DNA of 64,000 nt, from contig OX031066.1 in NCBI GenBank assembly GCA_943736015.1, positions 11,040,245-11,104,244 on the forward strand, written 5' to 3'. Position 1 is the stretch's first letter. Each line of letters starts with the position of its first letter. The translations under genes and the position numbers were made by a program. Under the pieces are notes generated by a model, which had not been told where the DNA came from, made no database searches, and was given only the letters and a program-made list of their open reading frames with translations. Origin of the DNA: Tridacna crocea. Its lineage: Eukaryota > Mollusca > Bivalvia > Cardiida > Cardiidae. Shown here piece after piece: positions 47,301 through 59,300 of the stretch.

Positions 47301-50300
47301 CATTGCTATGGTATCTCTAATGGACACTTCATAACAGCAAGGATGAAGCCGTTTCTTATGTGTATATTACACCTTTTGATTGCATAGAAAACATTGTGAC
47401 AAAAGGTGAAATTGCATGTCACGAGCAATTTCACCTTTGCCACAATGTTTTCCAAAGGCTCATACAAGCAATGTGTAGAAATGAGAATCTATAGAGTAAA
47501 AGCTTAAGGATTACTGTTAATCTCTTTTAGGCAGGGCTTCCCCTGCAAGTTTCAATTTTTGCGCCATCAAATTCGCCACTTCATAAAAATTGGGGCCAGT
47601 AGGAGCCAACTGAGGTGGCCACATAGTGCTTTAGATACTCCAATTTATTGGCCAATGCTAAAGCTTCTAAATACATTACTCAATAGTGATGCACAAGCTT
47701 ACTTAGGTTTCTTTTTCCCCAATGGTTTCAGGGTTTTGAGCTGCAGGGACATAGAATTTGTATTTTAAAATTAATACAGCTCCTTAATTCTATGACTGCC
47801 AATCTGTTAGAATTCCGTCAGTTTTTAAGAAATTCAGGAAGAAATTTGGGATTGTGTGGTGAAGGGTCACAACATCATTTCTTTTATCCTAAAAAATACT
47901 TAAGTTTATTTTTTTAAAAGGTCCTTTTATTCTGGTCTTTTCTCTCAGTATGAGTGTCCTATATAGTTACTTGTTCCTGTGCTATCACTAAGACAAAGAG
48001 GCCTACAAAGTGTAATTCGCCCCCCCCCCCCCCCAATTCATTCAGCATTCATCCAGCATTCATCTGTGTTTTTCCTCATTATAAGACATATTTATTTTAG
48101 CACCTACTTTAGAGTTTTATACATATATATGTTGAAACTTACTGTTTAAAGTCATCATCAAAGCTAAAGACAGTCTCAAATGCTTTTGATCAGACAGCGT
48201 CAAACTGACATGTTGTGTCATGGGTTTTTACGCTTTTTCGACGATCCATTTTTTTCATATCAGTTAATTTTCAGAAATTGTTTTCGGCATTATTATGCAT
48301 AAATTTTTCGTATATGTAGCAACTAACTCCTAAATCTGTCATTTTTACGCTAGATAAGCAGATCAATACCATTATCATGTTTTTCATTAACAACATCGAT
48401 AAATACACATGATTAATTTCTAGCCAGTGAAAAGATGTAGACTAGGTAACCAGGTAAGGCATACTGAAGGCGTGGCTTTAGAAATTATGAGCGGCGACTA
48501 AATCTTGTATCTGATGACTGATTGGTTTGATATAGGGTGCTCAAAGGGGCGTGACGAAATATTGATATTTGATTGTTTAGCAGTGGTGTGTATGCAAACT
48601 TGTATGGTGTGTAATTTAGACAAGACCGTTAATGAATGCCAGCCTGATAAGGTGTGATAAACAGTTACGCGGGCTTCCTTTACACTTGATACATACTGTG
48701 TATGTCAGACGATAGTTTATAGACATTTGCTTGTCGCCAATACATTCGCCAGTGCTTCATTTTTGGTGCCATTTTTTCTAAATTTTCGCATTTGGCGCCA
48801 CTGGCGATCGACAGCGGGAGCCCTGCTTTTAGGTGGCAACCACAACCTTTTCTGCATCACAAATTATACAGTCGCATGAAGGTAATTGAAATAATCAGTC
48901 TGACAGCATGGAAACATTGTTGGCAAAGGAATTGTCACTTGTTACAGCAACTACTACTTTTCCCAAGATTGTTTCGAAGGGATGTCAGAGATGGGGGCAT
49001 AGGATCTCAATTGTAAGATAATGGGTTAAAATTTGTAGGACAACACACATTTTAAATAGCTAACACATTTTTTACCTGAATTGCTTGTGTGAATTGTGCT
49101 TCAGCTGCTTCCATACAATTCATTGACATGGCATACAAACCCTGAAGGAAAAAAAAGCTATCCCTTATATATCTTGAATCACTAATGATTTTATAGTTTA
49201 GCAATTAAGTAATTGTAACAATTCAAGACTAAATATTTTGATTTTTTCCTGCCTTTGGCAATTACAACTTTGGCAAAAAGATCAATCATTTTGTGTGATG
49301 TCCATGGCTGTGAGGTAGAGGTTTGGCTTTGTAATCATATGATCCCAAGTTTGATACCCAGGAGCGGGTGTCAGATTTAGGATAGCTCACTTGCCCACAT
49401 ATTCAGGTCAATTGCTGATGTAGTTTCCAGGAGGCAGAATTGAGAAGAACTAGAGCTGTCAATAAATGTGACTTAATACCCCTGCCAGCTCTTTGACAGA
49501 AAAAAGTATCAAGTTCAAGGGGAGATAAGTCCTCAACCAGGAAGAGTTGACACTCGAAAATTGCATCTTGCAAATCTTCAATATATGATCAGTATATGTA
49601 CAAAGTTCCCATACAATTGAAGGGAAACTGTAGGAGTACTTCACGACACAAAATTACTAGTATTTTGTACACAGATGGACAGACACATTGACAGACCCAC
49701 GGACAGACAGGCTGATTCCAGAATACCCCTGAAAACATTCGTTTTGCCGGGGTATAATTAGAACAAGTTGCAAGAGCTTGTTTCTCAATCATTGTAAATC
49801 ACTGTAAATTTGTGAGCCATATCTCATGATTTGGTTCCCATCAAAATTGATTTTATGGATCCTAAATACTACTATGTGATGACATGATTGGTATCATGGA
49901 TCATAACAATGCCCCCTTTTGCTAGAGCATGTCTAAAATATATTTCAACTAAACTAAACATTTAGCAGGTTGCCACTAATTTTTAATGTTTTTCGTGTAA
50001 GTATAGGGCCCTCTGTCTTGCTTATCACCTGGAATAATAGGCCTTTTAACTCTTTACCACACAATCTTGACTTAATGACACTGAGAAAGAAGCCTTTTGA
50101 AAACATTGTGGGAAAAGGAGAAAATGCTGGTAACCAGCATTTTCTCCTTTTCCCACAATGTTTTCTACCCTTCCCAAACCAAATTTCTATTTTTCAGTCA
50201 CATTTGTTTGTTGTCTGCAAATGCTTCAAATTTGGACCACTCTGAATTTTTGTCATTTGGTAAAGAGTTAACTCTTTACCACATGTCAAAGTTTAGACTG

Positions 50301-53300
50301 TTCCTTGCTTCAAAACATTTAAAGATATCGTTAAATTTTGGCATAAAATATGAGATTGGTATCAGAATGGGTAAAAAACATAGTAGAAAAATAAGGAAAC
50401 AATGTTTACTATCATTTTCTTTCTTTCCCTCAAGCCCTCAATATGCTTTTTCCCACTATTCGTGACGGCAACCACCAAAGCCCATAACATATTTCTCTTT
50501 ATTTTCTATCATCAAATACAAGGATGCAAGTAATCGCTTTGGACAATACAAAGCTGTATGCATTTCATTGTAGGAAAAACATTTATAAAGTTCACACACC
50601 AGTAAAGTATGTATCTGTGATCCATGTGTTGTAAAAAGTCTAGGTTGGGACTGGCAAACATGGCAGGCCTGAAATATCTGAAATGGATAAATAAATCATA
50701 TTTACACCTACATGATTCTGACTTGTTGTTCAAATCTACTTACATCTATTTATAGAAAAAAGCTGCTAAAAACACTTCATACATGTTGTATCTTAACCTG
50801 ATAAATGCTTTATTGATATATGAAATGGTCATTTTTATTCAGGCAAACAGACTAAGACGTAGTAATTTCAAGCCTTTTTGAGGAATACTTTATATCAAAA
50901 TATTTTACAATAGCTAAAGCTATATCTATGATGAGATGGCATACTCTGTAAGTCTGATACTCATCTGCACTGTCCTTAAAAATTTGTGCAAACTTGATTT
51001 ATGACAAACAACAAGCACAGCTATGCATAAGTAATGTTTAATTGACTAATACCAGAACTTTTACCAACATTTCATCACATCTTACATCAAGTTGAAAGGA
51101 GAAAAAAAAACGTAGTCTACAGCTCCCTTGAGCTAATATATAAGCAACTCGTGTTTATTTGCACAATATAGACTTAGTAGCGGACATAAACTTAAGATGT
51201 TTCACCTAAAAGTACCAGTTCAAGCCATGGAAAAGACACATACCTCTTGTATTGCTGTTGTTTTATTTCCCATTATCAGACGACACATAACAATGTGCTC
51301 TAACAACATCAGCTGGAAGGAGGATAGCAGTGGATGGGCATCTAGCACTGTTAAACATACACAATATTGCATCATTTATTACTTTGTTCCATAATGTAAA
51401 ATAAACAAACTCTAAATGAACACTGCATACCCCATTTTGAATTACTGCTGCATGCCTCCTTTTCATGGCTTACGCAAGCTAGGTCACTGAACTATTTCGA
51501 TCTATAGAATACCTGTAATACAGGCAGTATGAGGGTGGTTTAGGCCACCTTGGAGTGATCTCTATTTACATCTCGTATATAAGGTCGGGCTGAAGCACAC
51601 ATGGTCAGATTAGGCCGGGACTAGGCAGAGATTAGATTGAGATTTAGCTTTGGTTGTTTTATCATACCTTAATAATTTTGTAAATATCAAAAATGTACAC
51701 TAGCAGCTGACTTTCATCATTTTCCCCCATTTTGTCACTATAAACTTTTACTAACCTGATTTTAATGACCCTGAAGTAAGAGACCTTTTGAAAACAGTGT
51801 CGGAAATGAAGAAAATGCTGGTATCAAAATGATTTTAGAATTGTCCATTTTGACAGCAATAGCAGATAGTTAATAAGCAATGCTCTGTAGAAGTGGGGTT
51901 TAATGCAGCAGCAAAAAGTACTGACCCATTTCAGTCTGTGCAGTCAGCACAGGCTTATATATATGTCAAAATTTTCTCTAGATTTTTCTACATGTCAAAG
52001 GACCATTTTACCTTATCATTCAGTTGGCATTAAGACAAAATGGATCTTTTGCATCCTAAATTGCTTGGAATAATGAGTCATAGAGATACATTTAACTCCC
52101 TTTTCCTGGAGCGTGGCTCCACTTATTTGGCACATGAAAGAATGTCTATAACAAGAGAGCCAAGATGGCCCTGGATCGCTCACCTTAATTTTTGAGTGGA
52201 CCATAGCCATTTTTTTTCGAGGTATTGAAACACTGGAAACAAAATCATTATTTTGCTAAGGAATTTTCAAATGGTCACCTGTTTCTTGATTTCCGTATAG
52301 TGCAAGTAGCCCCAATTCCCCAGAGCCATGTTCCTTGACCTATCAAAATTTCGCGAACAGTTTTTGAAAAGAGTCATTCAAGGAACATTTCTGTGAAATT
52401 GTTTTTAAATTTGACCAGCCATTTCAGAGAAGAAGAATTTTCAAGAATTTCTCCATTTCCCTATAGTGCAAGTAGCCCCCATTCACAGAGCCACATTTTT
52501 TGACGAATCAAAATTTCATGAACAATTTTTGAAAACAGTCATTCAAGGAACATTTCTATTAAATTATTTTAAAATCTGACAAGCATTTTCAGAGAAGAAG
52601 AATTTTCAAGAATTTCTTCATCTCCATATAGTACAATTAGCCCCCATTCACCAGAGCCATGATTCTTGACAAATCAAAATTTCACGAACATTTTTTGAAA
52701 AGAGTCACCCAAAGAACATCTCTGTGAAATTATTTTAAAATCTGATCTGCCATTCGAGAGAAGAAGAATTTTCAAGAATTTCTTTATGTCCATATAGTGC
52801 AAGTAGCCCCCATTCACCAGAGCCATGTTTCTTGACAAATCAAAATGTCACGAACAATTTTTGAAGAGGGTCACCCAAGGAACATCTCTGTGAAATTATT
52901 TCAAAATCGGACCAGTGGTTTCAGAGAAGAAGAATTTTTAAGAATTTCTTCATTTCTGTATAGTGCAAGTAGCCCCCATTCACCAGAGCCATGTTTCTTG
53001 ACAAATCAAAATTTCGCGAATAATTTTTGGAAAGGGTCACCCATGGAACATCTCTGTGAAATTATTATAAAATCTGGCCAGTGGTTTCAGAGAAGATTGC
53101 CATGGCAACCAGAGTTTTTGACGGAATCAAATTCTGTTAAAGAAGACCTCCCAAGGAACATTCCAGCTAAGTCTAGTCCAAATTGGCCCAGTGGTTTAGG
53201 AGGAGTTGATGTTTAAAGAATTGTTGACGACGGACGACGCACACCGCACGACGGACACCCAGTGACCCTAAAAGCTCCCCTTGAGCACGTTGTGCTCAGG

Positions 53301-56300
53301 TGAGCTAGAAAAAGAACTGAACCTCACACAATTAAAATATAATGCATTTCACAACATCAGTTTAAAATTAAGACACTTTTATATCCATATCTCCTCCTGC
53401 GTCTAATAAAGAAGTACCACACAAAAGAAGCAAAGCTCAACATAGCAATATCGGCTTTTTAATCCTTTGAACTTGAACAACTTTGAAATATCTCAACATA
53501 ACCCAACCCTTTACTAAACTACCTTCAGTTTTAGTACCACTGACGAAGAGGGCCTCGGGAGAAATGTTAGAAAATATATTTTCTCTTCTTCCAACAATGT
53601 TTTTCCTGCCATTATAAAAACAAATCCATATCGTTTGATTAACAAATAACATAATATATATGTTGTCTGCAGATACCCACCACATGAACAAGTCCTAAGA
53701 CTTTGCTGTTTGGTACAGGAAACATCCTATGAGTACAAAAAACAACTAATAAACCCTTTAGTAGTTTTGATCGAGATAACACAGGACACATGGTGCCATC
53801 TGACCTTCAGTCTATACTGATGTTACTTTCTAACAATTTGTTAGACATAACATCAATGTTTAAAGAATTGTTGACGACGCACGACAAATGATGCATGACA
53901 GACGACGGACACCGGGTGATCCGAAAAGCTCCCCTTGAGCATGTTGTGCTCAGGTGAGCTAAAAAGATAATAAACATTGTTGGACTAGGACAAAATGCTA
54001 TTCATAGGCATTTTCTCCATTTCTCAAAATGTTTTCAAAACCCTTTGTGTTATAAAAAAGATCAGAATTTATTGGCATGCATAGTTATTTGATGTGCAGT
54101 ACACAAGACAGTGCATAATGTACATGTATACAGGTGAATACTTTATGTGTAACAGAAAGTGCAATGGATAAATCTTAAACATTGAAATTCAATCCTTACT
54201 TTTAAGTTTTTCAATCTGCATAAGAGCCTTGTCTGTATACTTCTGCGCCTTATCCATAAAGCCTGCTTGCATTGAATGCATCACTGTCACCTAAATAATT
54301 ATAAATGAATCATGCTCTAGAGAAAGGGGGCTTTATAGATCTTTGTGATGCACTGTACTAGGCAATTCATCACTTAACCAAAGATCCAGAAAGTCAATTG
54401 TATCTAACAATAAACTGAATCATGAGGTAGACTGGTCCTTTCACATGCAAAAGATGGACCAATAGCAAAAAAGTTTTGGCACAGGTCAGCCTGCATGGAC
54501 TGCACAGGCTGACCTGGGTCGATACTTTTTAACAGATGCATCAAGCTCTCTTTTCACAGAGCATGGCTCAAATGAATCTTCATAGCCTATTTCCGCACAT
54601 GGTACCTGTAGAACTGTCAAATGTATTATGTAAAGTTGTACATGAGACAAACACTTAAGGCATAGGAAACTAATGTTTCTAAACAAAATAAAAAAAAGTT
54701 GGGAAAAAGAAAGAAAACAGTCACAGATACCTTCCCCATGTCACACAATGCTTCCCAAAGTTTTCATATGAAAAGGCATAAAAAGCCATATCCTTACAGT
54801 AGTGAGTTAAAAGTTGTGTTAGAAGTTGTATACAAAGTTCTTGGAGAAACAGAATCCATAGCCACTACTTCTATTTTAATGATCAGTTTTACTACCTTCA
54901 GATTTCCTGCCATCATATTATTTAGCAAAGCAACAGGTAAAACTTTAATAACAAACCTAGTGTAAGACATCATCCAAGGGCACACACTAAAGTAACCTTT
55001 CTCAACACAAGTGGCTGATAAACTTGTTATCAAACAAAAAAAATTTGGTCTTGTACAAAGTGAAAGCAATTGAAGATGACAAATTAAAGGTGGTAAAAAT
55101 TACTCTACTTTTCCTTGATAGAGTGGAAAAACGTGTTTTCAGAAAGCTTCTTCCTTAGGGTCATTCAAAGGCAGGACTACACGGTAGAGTTAAAACAGAC
55201 ACATTAACATCTAAAAAGTTTATGAATTTGATTCCAACATAAACTGTTGCAAATGAAAGTTTGACTGTGCATTCATTAAATAATAAGTATGAAATCTCAT
55301 CAATAAAACAGCGGTTAGTACTGCATCCTAGTATAAATATATACTAATAAAAAATCTTTAAAAAATTACAGAGTTAGAACATATAAACAGCGTAAAACTG
55401 AAAATGAATAATCTTACCAAATAGACTAACACACACATGTGTTCTTTAGGCAACCACTGAAACATATCGATCTGATTCGTACCCACAGGATCTGGAATTA
55501 AACCAACCATATTGAAGCATTTAACTGCTTACCAAACAACAAATTTTTAGACTAGTCCAGAATGAAGGCACTTGCAGACAACAAAATAAACATGACTCAA
55601 AAATTCAAACTTGTTTCCGGCAGGGTTGAAAACATCATGGGAAAAGGAGAAAATGCTAGTTACCAGTATTTTACCCTTTTCTACAATTTTTTCAAAAGTC
55701 TTCTTTGTAAGGGTCGATAAAAGGCCGCATTGTGTGGTAATGGGTTAACACTTAACCACACTATCCAAATTAAGTGTTTTAACAACCTTGAAGATAAAGG
55801 TTTAATAAAACATTGTGAGAATTGCAGTTGACCAGCAGTTTTCTTTTCTAACAATGTTTCCAATCTTTAGCCCTTTACCACACAATCCCAACTTTTAACG
55901 ACACTGAGGAAGAAGCCTTTAGAAAACATTGTGGGAAAAGGAGAAAATGCTGGTAACCAGCATTTTTCTTCTTTTCCCACAATGTTTGCTATCCCCTCCA
56001 ATACAAATTTCTAATTTTCAGTCATTTCTATTTTGATGTCTGCAAATGCTTTCAATTTGAACCAGTCTAAAATTTTGTTGTGTGGTAAAGAGTTAAGGGA
56101 CTTCAATCATTTGAACTACACTTTATTTGTCATTACGAAGGGCTATCTGTCATTATGAAGGGCTTGCAATTTAAACAAGTCAAAATTTCTGTTCTTCCCA
56201 CAAGTGTAAATAATATTTATGTTAAAGCACAAATCCGTGAAATTTTTAACCCATTATTTGCATTTTTCAAAACCTCCTGCTGCTTTCAAACACTGTGAAA

Positions 56301-59300
56301 ACAATGATAAGCTAAGGGAGCTAAATAAAAAACTTAAAAAAAAAAAACATTTACAGAAAAGGAGCACATAATTATCATGGAACAAAGTTTTCCTTAATTC
56401 ATTATCAAACAACAAAATTTTAGACTGGCCCAAATTGAGAGCATTTGCAGACGACAAAATAAATGCGACTCCAAAATTTAATTTTTTTTAAGAAGGGGAG
56501 AAAATGTGGGAAAAGCAGCAAATGCTGGTTACCAGCATTTTCTCCTTTTCCCACAATGTTTTCAAAAGGCTTCTTTCACAGGGTCGTTAAGACGGGAATG
56601 TGTGGTAAAGGATTAAATAGATACTGAGATATAAGCAGGCATAAAAAGTATTCAATCAGATAAAATGTCCTTCATAAACGAGGAAAATTGCTAAAATATG
56701 ATGTGGAAGGGAGAGAACTTTTTAGACAAGCTTTTTACCTTCATCTGTGTGTATTTGTGTGATGGTCTGAATACTTTGCTGCAGCTGCTTCAATGGTGGC
56801 TTCACACTTTTAACCTGCATATTAATGATAGTGAAAAATTTAACATACATGTAGATATAAAACAATCAAAAACATAAGTAAAACAAGTTACTTGTGATAG
56901 AAATGATATGCAGCATGGTTCCACTTTTCACTGGTATGTTTCATATGACCCTAGCTAAGAATAAACAACCTTAGTACTTTTGTTTTTGCTCGTCATCTGC
57001 GTTTTCTCCTTTTTCAATGTTTTCAAAAGCCTACTTCCCAAGACTGTTCAGAGACTGTGTCATTAGTAAAGGAACATAAATGCAAGTTCAAACTTGCGAG
57101 ATCCTACGGCTCACAATACAGGCCATATCACACTTTCTTATAATATTTCAAGATTTCAGAAATGGATAAAAGCTATGAAGGGACTAGAATATTCTATTTT
57201 TCTTCCGTTTGGGGAAATCTTTTTTTTCTATTTGATGGGTACAAAATCATGGATCATTACCTCACTGAATTGATATGATTGATAGATATTGATGAGTTAA
57301 ACTATAAAGACACTGACGTGTAGATCAAAATCAGAGTGCATATATATGATTATCGATCTTGGAGCACATGTTTCACAAAACATAATTATCTACGGCCTGT
57401 TTGGCAGGATGAGGGTTCAGATATGAACCTATACAAACCCATAAAGACAAAAGAAATGGAGTTACCTGTCCTGCAGTGAGATAATGGCACACTTGTAACA
57501 CCAAGAAAAACACTTTCAAGGATTCCTTCTGGACAGTTGGACCAGTCCATTGTTCAATTAGGGAACCAGCCTTGGATAAAGTCTCATTTACTTGCACAGC
57601 TTGCTTGTTTATCAGTAGCAACTGTGAACAATCACATACGAAACTAATCAATCACATAACAAGTTACTAAAACACCTACATGAACAGTATGTTAGCCTGA
57701 CCAGGTAGCTCAGTGGTAAATATATCTGACTTCTGACAAGGAGGCTGCAGGTTCAATACCCTGTTGCAGCACACTTTCTTTCCCACATTTTTTCCTCTCA
57801 TCTCAAATGCATGTAAGAACTAAACACAAGTTCCCATGGTAGGAAGACTGCCATTAAAAATTCAGACAGAATGTTGAAAACCAGAGGAGTTGAAGAGGAC
57901 AAAAGTTACATTTATTGAGAGACAAAGAACAAATTTCAGTATGCATCCCCTCACTTTACCTTAACCCTTACCAAACTATCCCTGGTTTTTATGACCCACA
58001 GGAAGAAGCCTTCTGAAAACATCATGGGAAAAGGAGAGAATGCTGGTAACCATCATACTCACCCACAATATTTTTCTGATCTTTTAGAGTCCAGTTTCAA
58101 TTTTTGAATTGTGTTTATTTGGTCATCTGCAAATGCTTTGAATTTGGACAAGCATAAAATGTTGTTGTTTGGTAAGAGTTAAATGTGGGAATAGTAAAAT
58201 AATGGTGTTACGGGAGCCCACTCCTTCATGCATGGTTTTGTCACAACTTAAATACAATACTTAGGGAGAATTCTCTCTAGCTCAGTGGTTATGGTGTTGG
58301 TATTTTAACTCTTTACCATACAACAAAATTTCAGACTGGTCCAAATTGAAAGCATTTGCAGATGAAAAAATAAAAGTGACTGAAAATCTAAAATTTGTTT
58401 TGGGAAGGGAAGAAAACATTGTGGGAAAAGGAGAAAATGCTGGTTACCAGCATTTTCTCCTTTTCCCACAATGTTTTCTATAGGCTTTTTTCTCAGGGTT
58501 GTCAAAAGTAGGGATTGTGTGGTAATGGGTTAAACTTGAAAAAAAAAAAAGAAAAACAGGATTTTGTCTGCACAGGTTTGAATCCTGTCAGATGTGGTTT
58601 GTATTTCAGCTGTGCTTTTTTTGCAAACTTTCATACTCTTATGATGGGGGCTCGTCCAGTCGTCTGGGACTGGCTACTAAGCCCAGAATCCCATTTTTTG
58701 TCCAAAAACGGACTTTCTGCCAAATAAGGCTTTGAGTCATCAATGAATGATGACTTTAACCCTTTAACCACATGACAAAATTTTTAATCCATCCATATTG
58801 CAGGAATTTATAGACATTTATTCAAACTTCTTCCACTGATAGCACATTTTCTTGAATTGGTTGAAAACATTGTGGGAAAAGGAGAAAATGCTGGGTACCA
58901 GCATTTTCTCCTTTTCCCACTTTGTTTTCAAAATGCCTTATTCTTTAAGGTCGTTAAAAGTCGGGATTGTGTGGTAAAGAGTTAAGAGGGAGTGTGTTAC
59001 AGGAGACCACTCCTTTGTGCATGGCTTCATCCTGATTTAAGGCAGGGAATGCCCAGCCACTCAATATCATATTTTATGCACATTATAAATGACACATATT
59101 TCTTTTTCATTTAAAAAACTTCTTTTTATCAAACCAGCATTGAGTTTAAACCTTTTTGTCACATTCTTAAATCTTATCATTTAAAACATTTGAGTATATA
59201 GGGATTGCCCTGTAACTCGATATCTAAAACTGTTGAGTAGGCAGGGAATGCCCAGCCACTCAATATCATATTTTATGCACATTATAAATGACACATATTT

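Noticed and set aside
48020-48034. C15 tract as a feature of its own.
   Set aside because: A simple homopolymer inside the hAT element, and prone to sequencing or assembly error.
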